Below, in pieces: positions 1 to 9,195 of a stretch of 44,722 bases of DNA. This stretch comes from Deltaproteobacteria bacterium. Its GTDB lineage: Bacteria; Myxococcota; Myxococcia; Myxococcales; 40CM-4-68-19. Each line of letters begins with the position of its first letter. Position 1 is the first letter of the stretch. Under the pieces are notes generated by a model, which ran no database searches, was not told where the DNA came from, and saw nothing but the letters and a program-made list of their open reading frames with translations. The position numbers were made by a program, and so were the translations under genes. The stretch is from the NCBI GenBank assembly GCA_025358085.1, contig JANYKT010000185.1, positions 1 to 44,722 of the forward strand, in the 5' to 3' direction.

Positions 1-1422
1 GCGCTCCACGCGGTCGCGGAGCAGGCCGCGGCGCGCGTCGGCGACTACGTCGAAGCCCAGCGCGTGATGCTGCGCACCGTGGCCGCGGCCGCCGGCGACG
101 AGCCCGACGCCGCGCGCCGTTTGGAGGAGGTGACGCTCGACGCGCCCGCGCTGGGGAACGTCTCCATCGTCGAGGCCAGCACCCCGCCCGCCCGGCTCCC
201 AAAAGCCATCACCCGCGAGCAGCTCGGCGAGGTGCTGGCAGGCCACGAGGTGGCGTCGTCGACCTACCAGAACAACCTCTCGCTCGCGATGGACGTCTGC
301 GTCCCCGCTGTGCAGCGCCCCGGCCGCGCCATCTGCGCAACGCTGGACCTGCTGGAGCTGCAGCGCGAGGTGCAGCGCATTCGCGTCGGCGAGTCCGGGT
401 ACGCGCTGGCCTTCGACGCAAGCGGGAAGCTGCTCGCCGCAGGCTCCGGCGACCTGCGCGCCGCCGTGCTCGCCGGCGAGCGCGTGCCCGAGAGCAGCGC
501 GGCCGAGGACCTGGCGCAAGGCCGCCCCGCGCGCACCGAGGTCGAGGACCGCGTCTCAGGCTGGGCGTTCCTCAGGAAGCTCGGGTGGAGCATTTCGGTG
601 GAACAGTCCTCGCAGGAGGCGCTGCGCGCGGCTCGCGCCGCGGTGGTCGCGCTCGCGCTGGCGGCCGTGGTGGCGCTCCTTGTCTCCATCACACTGGGCG
701 CCGCGCAGGCGCGCCGCATGCTGACCACGCTTGAGGTCGATGAGCGCTGGCGCACCGCCGGGCAGATCGCGAGCGGCATCAGCCACGATCTCGGCCACCG
801 GCTCGTCATCCTCCAGCAGACGGCCGCGCTGGCCGAAGACGGCGACGCAAGCTACCTTCCGCTCATCCGCGACAACCTGCGCAGCGAGGTCTCGACCTTG
901 CGCAAGTTCGTCAGCGACTTCGCCGACCTGACCCGCGAAGTGAAGCCCAGCGAGCTGCTGCCGCTCGAGCTGGGCGGCTTCGCCGAGAGCGTCAGCCGCA
1001 CCGCTGAAGTCCACGCAAGGCGGGCTGGCGTCCGGCTCGAGGTGACGAAAGTAGCGGGAGACATCTGGGTGTTCGCCGATCGCTACCTGCTCGAGCGCGC
1101 CGCGCTGAACCTCGCCTACAACGCCATCGAGGCCTCGCCCGATGGTGCGGTGGTGCGGCTCTCGGTTCTCCGCACCGAGGGCCCCGAGTCGCAGGCGCTG
1201 TTGCGGGTCGCGGACGTTGGCGGTGGCATTGCTCCCGACCGGCTGGCGCGTCTGTTCGACGCCTTCGCCTCGACCAAGCATACCGGCGCGCACATCGGTA
1301 TGGGCCTGCCCAACGTGGCCCGCATCGTGCGCGCCCACGGCGGCGAAGTGTCAGTCGAGAGCGCGCTGGGACAGGGCAGCACTTTCACGCTGCAGATCCC
1401 GCTTGCGGCTCCCGGGTCATGA
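1..1422 (+). CDS. Sensor histidine kinase, 5' end cut by window
   Basis: The frame is open from base 1, so the true start lies outside the window; a GTG at 64 is probably internal. About 210 residues of extracytoplasmic sensor region (Cache-like in feel, not proven) precede one hydrophobic segment at about 637-705. Then comes a kinase core: an H-box ISHDLGHRL with the phospho-acceptor His codon at 784-786, an N-box NLAYNAIEAS, a G1 box DVGGGI and a G2 box GMGLPNV, ending GSTFTLQIPL. The protein is expected to sit in the inner membrane, autophosphorylate on His and pass phosphate to a response regulator. The H-box lacks the usual Asn-Pro after the HDL (here GHRL). It converges, with a 39-base gap, on an NtrC-type regulator that is a plausible but unproven partner. 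Confidence 0.88.
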   Translation, partial: ALHAVAEQAAARVGDYVEAQRVMLRTVAAAAGDEPDAARRLEEVTLDAPALGNVSIVEASTPPARLPKAITREQLGEVLAGHEVASSTYQNNLSLAMDVCVPAVQRPGRAICATLDLLELQREVQRIRVGESGYALAFDASGKLLAAGSGDLRAAVLAGERVPESSAAEDLAQGRPARTEVEDRVSGWAFLRKLGWSISVEQSSQEALRAARAAVVALALAAVVALLVSITLGAAQARRMLTTLEVDERWRTAGQIASGISHDLGHRLVILQQTAALAEDGDASYLPLIRDNLRSEVSTLRKFVSDFADLTREVKPSELLPLELGGFAESVSRTAEVHARRAGVRLEVTKVAGDIWVFADRYLLERAALNLAYNAIEASPDGAVVRLSVLRTEGPESQALLRVADVGGGIAPDRLARLFDAFASTKHTGAHIGMGLPNVARIVRAHGGEVSVESALGQGSTFTLQIPLAAPGS

Positions 1423-1461
1423 CCTCGAAGGGTACTGCAGCATCGGCCGGGCGCGCTCTCT

Positions 1462-2838
<1,377 letters not shown>

Positions 2839-2847
2839 CGGCCCACT

Positions 2848-3450
2848 CTACTTCCGATTTGGCTCCTTGCGGCGACGAAGCCAGAAGACGATGCGGACGG
2901 TGAGGAGAAGAACCAGGATCGAGGCGTAAATGCTGGTCTGGGTGTTGAGAGTCTTGAAGCGCCAGATGAAGTGGACCAGCGCGGTCACGCCGGCGACGTA
3001 GGTCAGGCGGTGCAGCCGCTTCCACTTGCGGAAGCCGAGGCGCTTCTGCCAGCCCTGCGTCGAGGTTACTGCGAGCGGAAGCAGCAGCACCCAGGTCGCC
3101 ATGCCGACGGTGATGAACTTGCGCTTGACGACGTCCTTGCCGATCTCGCGCCAGTCAAAGAACTGATCGATCCCGACATAAGTCGAGAGGTGCAGACACG
3201 CATAGAAGAACGCGTAGTCGCCGAACAGCTTGCGCAGGAGCAGCGGCCACTTCCACTTGAAGACCAGCTGCGCGGGCGTGCACGCGAGCGAGAGCAGCAG
3301 CATCGAGAGCGCGTAGAAGCCGAGCCGGTTCTCCAGCTCGGAGATCGGGTTGGCCCCGAGGTCATCGCGCAGATAGCGGCCGCCCAGCCACGCGAGCGGC
3401 AGCAGGCAGGCAACGAACGCCGCGGGGACGAGCGCCTTGCGTGAGACCAT
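2848..3450 (-). CDS. msrQ: MsrQ, haem-binding membrane subunit of methionine sulfoxide reductase MsrPQ
   Basis: 200 residues, the usual size for MsrQ/YedZ, with about six hydrophobic segments. Family landmarks include ISELENRLGFYAL, CTPAQL, a His-containing helix YACLHLSTYVGID and the haem-ligand region RLHRLTYVAGVTALVHFIW. In the family, this ferric-reductase-like haem protein passes electrons from quinol or flavin to the periplasmic molybdoenzyme MsrP, which repairs oxidised methionines. The start ATG overlaps the msrP stop by one base (TGATG), which gives an unambiguous start and suggests translational coupling. The frame extends upstream through msrP, but that extension is only a shadow of msrP. 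Confidence 0.93.
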   Translation of the reverse strand: MVSRKALVPAAFVACLLPLAWLGGRYLRDDLGANPISELENRLGFYALSMLLLSLACTPAQLVFKWKWPLLLRKLFGDYAFFYACLHLSTYVGIDQFFDWREIGKDVVKRKFITVGMATWVLLLPLAVTSTQGWQKRLGFRKWKRLHRLTYVAGVTALVHFIWRFKTLNTQTSIYASILVLLLTVRIVFWLRRRKEPNRK

Positions 3451-4373
3451 CAAAAGAACTTCTTCAAATCCATGCCGGCGTACATCGAGGCGACCTGATC
3501 TCCGTAGCCGTTGAACGGCAACGTCTTGCGCTTGAGGAACTCGCCAATGCGCCGCTCGCGGCCCTGGCTCCAGCGCGGGTGGTCCACGTCCGGGTTGACG
3601 TTGGCGTAGAAGCCGTACTCGGTGCCGCCGCCGTACTGCGACCAGGTGGTGGCCGGCTGCGTCTCCTGGAATTTGATCTTCACGATCGACTTGATTCCCT
3701 TGAAGCCATACTTCCACGGGGTCACCAGCCGGAGGGGGGCGCCATCCTGCTTGGGCAGCGCCTCTCCGTAGAGGCCGGTGGCCAGGAGCGTGAGCGGGTT
3801 CATCGCTTCATCGAGCCGCAGACCTTCCAGGTACGGAAAGCCGATGCCCGAGAAACCCTTCACCCCGGGCATGTTCTCGGGCTGCACCACGGTCTCGAAG
3901 GCGACGTACTTCGCGCGGCTGGTGGGCTCGAGCTTCCTGATCAAGTCGGCCAGCGGAAAGCCGTCCCAGGGGATGACCATCGACCAGGCTTCGACGCAGC
4001 GCATGCGGTAGACGCGCTCTTCGATGGGGAACATCTTCACCAGCTCGTCGAAGTCGTACTTGCGCGGCTTCTTGACCTCGCCCTCGACCGAGATCACCCA
4101 GGGCTTCGTTACCAGCTTGTGCGCGTTGGCCGCCGGGTCTTCCTTGTCGGTGCCGAACTCGTAAAAGTTGTTGTAGCTGGTGATGTCCTCGAACGGGGTC
4201 TTCTTCTCGGTGGTGTCGAACTTCGACATCGGCTTGACGCCCGCGAGCTTTTCACCATGCACAGCGCCCTTGGCCGCGGCTGCCCCGCGCGCCAACAGCC
4301 CGACAGCGCCGGCCGCTCCCAGCTGGAGGAAGCGTCGGCGCTGCAGGTATAAATCCTTCGGCGTGATCTTCAT
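3450..4373 (-). CDS. msrP: MsrP, periplasmic molybdopterin methionine sulfoxide reductase catalytic subunit
   Basis: 307 residues. The N-terminus has a twin-arginine signal (RRRFLQLG around residues 12-19, then an Ala/Gly-rich hydrophobic stretch), so the folded Mo-enzyme is expected to be exported by Tat. The molybdenum-ligating cysteine is Cys126 in [15 protein letters not shown], and the oxidoreductase molybdopterin fold is recognisable through [16 protein letters not shown] and the [11 protein letters not shown] motif. The enzyme reduces methionine sulfoxide in envelope proteins, with electrons from MsrQ, encoded next. A strong ribosome site (GGGGAGG) stands five bases before the ATG. Oxidants typically induce this system; here an NtrC-type regulator follows in the same direction. 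Confidence 0.95.
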   Translation of the reverse strand: MKITPKDLYLQRRRFLQLGAAGAVGLLARGAAAAKGAVHGEKLAGVKPMSKFDTTEKKTPFEDITSYNNFYEFGTDKEDPAANAHKLVTKPWVISVEGEVKKPRKYDFDELVKMFPIEERVYRMRCVEAWSMVIPWDGFPLADLIRKLEPTSRAKYVAFETVVQPENMPGVKGFSGIGFPYLEGLRLDEAMNPLTLLATGLYGEALPKQDGAPLRLVTPWKYGFKGIKSIVKIKFQETQPATTWSQYGGGTEYGFYANVNPDVDHPRWSQGRERRIGEFLKRKTLPFNGYGDQVASMYAGMDLKKFF

Positions 4374-4454
4374 GTTGCCTCCCCTGCCCGACTTGTACGC
4401 GGGGCCGCCAGGATCGGTTTCGTTCCGCCCTGCTACAAAAGCCGCGAAAAGCCG

Positions 4455-5105
4455 TCAGCCTTCAGCGGCCGTCTCTGCCTTGCGGACGATGGGCGGCACC
4501 GCGATGGTGGCTGCCTTGGGCGGCGCTTCGGTGACCTGCGCGAACGTCTGGCCCTTGTGCCGCGCGTTCCAGCGCTCGCGCGCCTGGACCTGCTCTTCGC
4601 GAGGAAGCTCGGCGCGGTGCTGGTCGCAGATGAAGCCCGCGCGAGGACCGCGCGACCGATTGGGGCAGCCTTCAACCCTGCAGCTCATGTCCAGGGTGCG
4701 GCGCGCGCGGGGCTGCTTGGTCGGCAAACGGACGATGCGTTGGGCCGGCACCTGCGTGGGCAGCTTGCCGTCGGCGGCGAGCCGGCGGTTGCGCTCGAGG
4801 ATGCCCTTCTGCTCGGTGGCCGACAGCTTCTTGACGTGGTCGCGGCAGAACCAGCGATTGCGCGGGCCCGCGCCGGGCTTGCCGCAGCCGGGGACCGGAC
4901 ACAGCCGTCCGGAGCGCCTGCCGTCTGCCCTACCCGAGTGGGCGCTGGAGTTGGCGCGCACGGTGGGGGCCCCGCCCAGGTGCTGGATGCGGGAGAGCAT
5001 CGCACTCACCTGCGTGTCGACCTGCTGCTGGATGGCTTCGCTGAGCTCGATGGTGAAGCGTTCGACGAGCGCGCGGAACGGCAATTCTTTAATTCTTTTT
5101 GCCAT
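4455..5105 (-). CDS. Unrecognised protein with two identical CX4CX12CX2H motifs
   Basis: 216 residues, function unknown. The N-terminal 45 residues are predicted to be helical and could oligomerise (Gln/Val-rich, QQQVDTQVSAMLSRIQHLGG). Two Cys/His clusters follow with exactly the same spacing: C69, C74, C87, H90 and C142, C147, C160, H163. Both contain Pro/Gly then GPR and an aromatic or hydrophobic residue before the third Cys. They look like duplicated small zinc-binding modules joined by a basic linker, so nucleic acid or protein binding is possible. There is no signal peptide. The first codons are unusually A-rich (ATGGCAAAAAGAATTAAAG), which may favour initiation. The gene lies upstream of msrP on the same strand with an 81-base gap, so it could be part of that transcript, but nothing links the functions. 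Confidence 0.75.
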   Translation of the reverse strand: MAKRIKELPFRALVERFTIELSEAIQQQVDTQVSAMLSRIQHLGGAPTVRANSSAHSGRADGRRSGRLCPVPGCGKPGAGPRNRWFCRDHVKKLSATEQKGILERNRRLAADGKLPTQVPAQRIVRLPTKQPRARRTLDMSCRVEGCPNRSRGPRAGFICDQHRAELPREEQVQARERWNARHKGQTFAQVTEAPPKAATIAVPPIVRKAETAAEG

Positions 5106-5151
5106 GTGTGTGGGAGTGACCTTTGCTGGAGTTGTTTGAGCCGGACTCGAT

Positions 5152-5164
5152 TAAGCGGCGCTTA
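5152..5164. promoter_or_regulatory. Short perfect dyad upstream of the duplicated Cys/His gene
   Basis: TAAGCG-G-CGCTTA is a perfect 6-bp inverted repeat around one central base. It lies 47-59 bases upstream of the ATG at 5105, in the 121-base gap between that gene and the 3' end of the AsmA gene. The rest of the gap shows no convincing promoter or terminator. It could be an operator; a dyad this short can also occur by chance. Confidence 0.25.
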
Positions 5165-5226
5165 CCGTCAATCGTGACTTACTTGTTGTCCGTCCGGAAT
5201 GCGAGCGAAAATGAAGCGACAGTTCT

Positions 5227-7773
5227 TTATCGACCGAATAAGCCTTTGAGCTTGTTCGCCGCCTCATCCTGAATCTTTTGCTGGGCCTTCTTCGCCTCGT
5301 CCTGAACGCGTTGCTGCGCCTGCTGCTCCACCTGCGCCTTCTTCTGATCGAGGTTGTCCACCCCGAGCGCTTTTCCCAGCAGGCTCGCACCCGCCTGTTT
5401 CACAATCATCGAGATGGCTGGCTTCAGGTCCAGCTCCTCGACCTGTGGGCTCCAGGCGGGGCCGGTGAGCCGCACGCTGAACGGGAGGTTTTGCTGCAGC
5501 TTCACGCGGCCGCCGGTAATTTGCGAGAGGGTCGCAGGCGTCAGCTCAATCTTCCCCGGCAGGTCCAGCATGCCGTCGAGGTGAATGCCGCCAGTGAAGC
5601 TCATCACCGCCTCGGGCCGTGTGATCACGATGGGCTTGGAAAGCTCCGCCACGCCGTTCGCGAACCGGATCCCCATCGGCAGGTCGTGACCCAGTGTGGT
5701 GGTGCCGCCTTGAGTCACCTTGCCGGTCAGCTGCGAGGGCAGCGCCTTCACCAGCGGACCTGTCACCGAGGCGATCAGATCCTTGCCGAAGAAGTTGCCG
5801 TCGAGGACGTGACCGTCGAGCTGGCCCGCCAGCGTTTTCATCAGTTCGGCCTTGAGCTGCCCGCCGCCCTTGAGATCGATGTTGCCGTTGAACTTGCCTG
5901 AAAGCAGCTTGTGCGGCGTGAAGAGTGCCACGGCGTTCTGGAGCTCAACATCCTTGAGATGGGTGACGACGTGAAACGGCTCCTGCGGATGCGCCAGCTT
6001 GAGTTCGGTCCCACTCGCATCGGCTACCCCACCGAACGCGGTCAGCTGGGCCTTGGTGACCTTGATTTCGTCGTCTTTCATCGCCACCTCCGCGACGATA
6101 TTGGTCACCACCTGCTTCGACATCGTCAGCTTGTCGATGCGCACCGAGGCATGGCCGTCGATACCCTCGAACAACTTCGGGTCGAGCGGCGGCTTCTCCG
6201 GCTTGGGCTTTGACGGCAACAACATCTTGTCCAGGTCCAGGTGCGAGCTCGCCAGGGCCAGCTCAAACTTCTTCTTGCCGCCGGATAGATCGGCATTGCC
6301 GTGACCCTCGAGTTCGTCGTCGAGGATGTGCAGCTTCAAATCGGCGACCTCGATTTTCTCTCCAGCGCGCGTGCCGCTCACCGACAGATCCAGGCGCTGC
6401 CCCGGAGCCTTGTCCACCGACTCGCCCGGCCGCAAATCGACCCCGGCGAGATCGGCTGCCACGTCGAACTTGACCGGTCCGTTGCTCGCGGCCGCGCCGC
6501 GCACGTGCGCGACCAGCGTCATCACGCCCGAAGCCGCCTTGGTCAGCACGGCGGGCAAGCTCAGCCGCACCGGCGTCAAATCAACGCGCAGTTCAAGCGC
6601 TTGCGCCTCCTTGCTGCCGGAGCCTTTCACCGACAGCCCGACTGGCCCTGCGATCTCGCCGCCGAGCATCTTCTTCAGCGGAGGGTAGTAAGCGGCGAGC
6701 TTCGCTGGGTCGAGGTCGTGGCTGGTGATGGAGAGCCCCTCGATCTGTGGAGTCGCCGTATTGATGCCGTGCGCGCGGCCGGTCCCGCTGATTCCCGCAG
6801 GGCCCAGGTCGAAACGAAGCTTGTCGATGGTGAGGTCGCCTTTCTCGGCGTCGCCCCTCACATCGGTGTCGAGCACGACGTCCAGCGCCTTGCCGCCCTC
6901 GGCGCCCGCGAAGCGCAATCCGAGCGCGTGAACCACGCCCTTGACCGTCGTCGCGCCACTGCCGCCCGGCACGGCCGCGCCCAGTTGCATGTCGAAGTCC
7001 GCATCCAGCTTGCCAGCCTCCAGTCCGGCCTGCTTGCCGAGAAACGGCCCCAGCGGCGCGAGATCCAGAGGCTGCACTTTCAGCGTCAGCGCGGTGGGCG
7101 TGGGCGTCAGGGACTTCGGCAGCGGCAGCGCCTGCAAATGCAGCTCGAAGTTCTGCTGCGCGGCCAGCACGGCGGCCTTGACCGTCAGCGACAGCGGGCT
7201 GCCCGCGCGCAGGTTGTCCGCGGTTATGTCGAGGTGATCGATGGCCAGGTCCTTCTCCGGCCCTCCGCTCTTGTCGAGCAGCGCCACCCGGCCCTCCTGC
7301 AGCGCGAAGTGGTCCACGCGGAGGAAGGACAAGTCGGACGGCTCCTGCTTCGGCGCCTTGTCAACTGCGGGGTCAGGGGAAATCTTCTTTTGCAGCCGTT
7401 CCAGGTTCGTGGTGCCATCGGGCAGCTTGATCAAGTTCACGGTGAGCCCGTCGATGACCGCTGAATGAATCTCCACGTCCTTGCCGCGCGAGAAGGCGGC
7501 CTTGAGCAATGCCAGCTTGACCTCCAGCCGCTTGACCTTGGCGAGCGTCGCGCCTTCGCCCTCGCCCGCACCAACTTCGACGTCATCCACCCGCACGCCC
7601 AGGCCGGTGAGCAGCTTGATGGACACCGAGCCGATCGAAACCGGGCGCCCCCACGCCGCCGAGAGACGGTCTGCCTGCGCGCGCGCCTGGCTGGTCACAA
7701 ACTGGTCGAGCACCAGCAAAAGCGCGAAGAGCAGCACGGCGACGCCCGCGAGCACGATGCCCAGCTTTTTCAT
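5227..7773 (-). CDS. AsmA-family envelope protein
   Basis: 848 residues. A single N-terminal membrane anchor (about residues 4-24, hydrophobic Leu/Val run) is followed by a long beta-rich periplasmic region. The opening DRLSAAWGRPVSIGSVSIKL and repeated short strand motifs are typical of AsmA/DUF748-type proteins, which resemble bridge-like lipid-transfer proteins and affect outer-membrane assembly. The C-terminus has the family pattern of a scaffold that ends in an amphipathic helix, here a charged Gln/Lys/Ala coiled-coil segment repeating QAQQRVQDEAKKAQQKIQ. The length is in the usual range for the family. Start: ATG followed by a basic Lys-Lys and a hydrophobic helix. It is probably monocistronic, with tandem repeats just upstream. 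The substrate is unknown. Confidence 0.88.
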   Translation of the reverse strand: MKKLGIVLAGVAVLLFALLLVLDQFVTSQARAQADRLSAAWGRPVSIGSVSIKLLTGLGVRVDDVEVGAGEGEGATLAKVKRLEVKLALLKAAFSRGKDVEIHSAVIDGLTVNLIKLPDGTTNLERLQKKISPDPAVDKAPKQEPSDLSFLRVDHFALQEGRVALLDKSGGPEKDLAIDHLDITADNLRAGSPLSLTVKAAVLAAQQNFELHLQALPLPKSLTPTPTALTLKVQPLDLAPLGPFLGKQAGLEAGKLDADFDMQLGAAVPGGSGATTVKGVVHALGLRFAGAEGGKALDVVLDTDVRGDAEKGDLTIDKLRFDLGPAGISGTGRAHGINTATPQIEGLSITSHDLDPAKLAAYYPPLKKMLGGEIAGPVGLSVKGSGSKEAQALELRVDLTPVRLSLPAVLTKAASGVMTLVAHVRGAAASNGPVKFDVAADLAGVDLRPGESVDKAPGQRLDLSVSGTRAGEKIEVADLKLHILDDELEGHGNADLSGGKKKFELALASSHLDLDKMLLPSKPKPEKPPLDPKLFEGIDGHASVRIDKLTMSKQVVTNIVAEVAMKDDEIKVTKAQLTAFGGVADASGTELKLAHPQEPFHVVTHLKDVELQNAVALFTPHKLLSGKFNGNIDLKGGGQLKAELMKTLAGQLDGHVLDGNFFGKDLIASVTGPLVKALPSQLTGKVTQGGTTTLGHDLPMGIRFANGVAELSKPIVITRPEAVMSFTGGIHLDGMLDLPGKIELTPATLSQITGGRVKLQQNLPFSVRLTGPAWSPQVEELDLKPAISMIVKQAGASLLGKALGVDNLDQKKAQVEQQAQQRVQDEAKKAQQKIQDEAANKLKGLFGR

Positions 7774-7785
7774 GGGCGAAACCTA

Positions 7786-7859
7786 AGCCACCGGCGCAGC
7801 GCTGTCAGCAAGCCACCGGCGCGGCGGCTGTCAGGAAGTGACCGGCGTGGCTGTCAGCA
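7786..7859. repeat. Three imperfect 23-26-bp tandem repeats
   Basis: Three head-to-tail units start at 7786, 7811 and 7837. Each reads AGCCACCGGCG (or AGTGACCGGCG), then a short GC-rich variable part, then GCTGTCAGCA or GCTGTCAGGA. A partial fourth unit (AGGGACGG) runs on from 7860. They fill the 95-base gap between the AsmA start and the stop of the RlmN-like gene. Variation is concentrated in the unit centre. The function is unknown; a variable-number repeat or protein-binding array is possible. Confidence 0.8.
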
Positions 7860-7868
7860 AGGGACGGT

Positions 7869-8921
7869 TCAGCTCTGGCGGCGCGCGCCTGCGAGCTGTC
7901 CGCAGGCTCCGCCGATCGACTGGCCGTGCGGCATCCGCAGGAGCGCGCGCACGCCCCGGTCGGCGAGCCGCTTCTGGAACGCGCGGCAGCGCACGAGCGA
8001 GGGCGCGCGCTGGGTGAGGATCGGTCCCGGATTCAAAGGGATGAGGTTTACGCGCGCCCCCTCCAGGCCAACGACGAACTGCGCCAGCAAGTCGGCGTCG
8101 CGGTCTGAATCGTTCTTGCCCTCGATCAGTGTCCACTGCAGAAGCACTGGCCGCGGGGACCGCGCGATGGCCAGGCGCAATTCCTCGACGGGCCACTTGC
8201 GCGCCACCGGCAGGAGCGCGAGTCGCGTCGCGGGTTCGAGCGCGTGCAGGCTGACCGCGACGTTCGCGCGCGTCCGCGCATACAGCTCATCGAGCTTTGG
8301 GACGATGCCCACCGTGCTCACGGTGATGCGCCGCTCGGGCACCGCGAATCCCAGCGGATCGGTGAGCACCTCGATGGCTTGCAGCACCTCGTCGAGGTTG
8401 TCGAGCGGCTCGCCCATCCCCATGAAGACCACGTTGCCGGGCGCCGCCGTGGACTGCGACGCAGCGGCGCCCGCAGCTGCAAGGTGCCGCGCGGCGAGGG
8501 CGTACTGCACCACAATCTCCGCCGCGGTCAGGTTGCGCTGCAAGCCGAGGCGGCCCGTCTCGCAGAAGCTGCAGCCCCGCGCGCAGCCGACCTGCGACGA
8601 GACGCAGACGGTGACCCGCGCGCGCCTGCGGGTGTCGCTCTCCTTCTGATCGATGAGGACAGTCTCGATCACCGCGCCATCCGCGAGCGTGACAGCGAAG
8701 CGCACCGTGCCGTCCGGATCGGTTACCGCCTCGGCCGCCGGCAGCTGTTGCTCGAATTCCGCAGCCGCATCGAGCAGCGCCTGCGACGGCCGCGCATCGC
8801 TTTTGCGCCCGGCGAGGCGGCCGACCAGCGCGCGGGCCGCTGTCCGGGCCGCGCCGCTGCTGGCCCCGCGGTCGCGCGCCCACTGCTCCAGCAAAGCGCG
8901 GGTCTGTCCTGCGAGATGCAC
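7869..8921 (-). CDS. RlmN/Cfr-family radical SAM RNA methyltransferase
   Basis: 350 residues from the GTG chosen here. The radical SAM cluster motif is CARGCSFC (about residues 113, 117, 120), preceded by the CVSSQ cysteine (about 106). The methyl-carrying catalytic cysteine is in the C-terminal GGACGQLAG. The SAM-binding GMGEPLDN and the VNLIPLNPGP strand also fit the family, which methylates C2 of 23S rRNA A2503 and some tRNAs. Oddities: the N-terminal RNA-binding part is short and lacks a recognisable standard motif, and the usual FEYVM-like strand reads LQWTLIEGKND, so this may be a specialised paralogue rather than housekeeping RlmN. The open frame continues to 9158 but there crosses a repeat element, so the GTG after a GGAG box is preferred. 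Confidence 0.82.
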   Translation of the reverse strand: MHLAGQTRALLEQWARDRGASSGAARTAARALVGRLAGRKSDARPSQALLDAAAEFEQQLPAAEAVTDPDGTVRFAVTLADGAVIETVLIDQKESDTRRRARVTVCVSSQVGCARGCSFCETGRLGLQRNLTAAEIVVQYALAARHLAAAGAAASQSTAAPGNVVFMGMGEPLDNLDEVLQAIEVLTDPLGFAVPERRITVSTVGIVPKLDELYARTRANVAVSLHALEPATRLALLPVARKWPVEELRLAIARSPRPVLLQWTLIEGKNDSDRDADLLAQFVVGLEGARVNLIPLNPGPILTQRAPSLVRCRAFQKRLADRGVRALLRMPHGQSIGGACGQLAGARRQS

Positions 8922-8978
8922 CCCACCATCTACTCCGGCTTGCGCAGCTTGGTGCAGCGAATCACCGGCACGACCACG

Positions 8979-9090
8979 CGGAGGGAGGCGAGGGGGTCCG
9001 GCGGGCGGTCGTACGGTTCGTACGATCCGAGCGATTTGAGCGACCGCTTTCGGCAATTTCCCGCCCGCTTTCGTACGAACCGTACGACTG
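8979..9090 (+). repeat. Dispersed repeat element, copy A (CGTACGA-armed)
   Basis: The core is an 18-bp perfect inverted repeat, GTCGTACGGTTCGTACGA at 9008-9025 and its exact complement at 9071-9088, with a 45-base spacer containing ATTTGAGCG. A purine-rich run (8980-8995) lies just outside the left arm. A second copy in opposite orientation lies at 36282-36393; the two share arms, the ATTTGAGCG block at the same offset and the purine-rich flank. The element occupies the gap upstream of the RlmN-like gene. No open reading frame of its own is evident. Confidence 0.75.
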
Positions 9091-9113
9091 TTCGCCAGAC
9101 CCCCGCTCGCCCC

Positions 9114-9194
9114 CGCGAGCAGACACCGTGTCCATCCTCGCGAGCAGACCGTCCCCACCCCGCGAGCAGACCCGTGTCCATCCCCGCGAGCGGC
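9114..9194. repeat. Four imperfect 22-25-bp tandem repeats
   Basis: CGCGAGCAGAC occurs at 9114, 9139 and 9161, and a fourth variant CGCGAGCGGC at 9185. The intervals are 25, 22 and 24 bases, with partly shared inter-unit sequence (GTGTCCATCC in two of them). The array lies between dispersed repeat copy A and the stop codon of the 2OG oxygenase gene, and completes a 274-base stretch (8922-9195) made up largely of repeats. Confidence 0.65.
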
Positions 9195-9195
9195 G

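Noticed and set aside
6301-7464. 387-residue rightward open frame inside the AsmA gene
   Set aside because: Antisense to a real 848-residue gene; the protein is Arg/Gln/His-rich and shows no domain or ribosome site.
8922-9158. Upstream extension of the RlmN-like protein
   Set aside because: The extra residues are encoded by the dispersed repeat and read as low-complexity Arg/Thr/Val sequence not seen in the family; the GTG at 8921 was preferred.
7786-9194. CRISPR array
   Set aside because: The repeats here are 22-26 bp with no spacers of constant length and unit centres that vary gradually; no cas gene is near.
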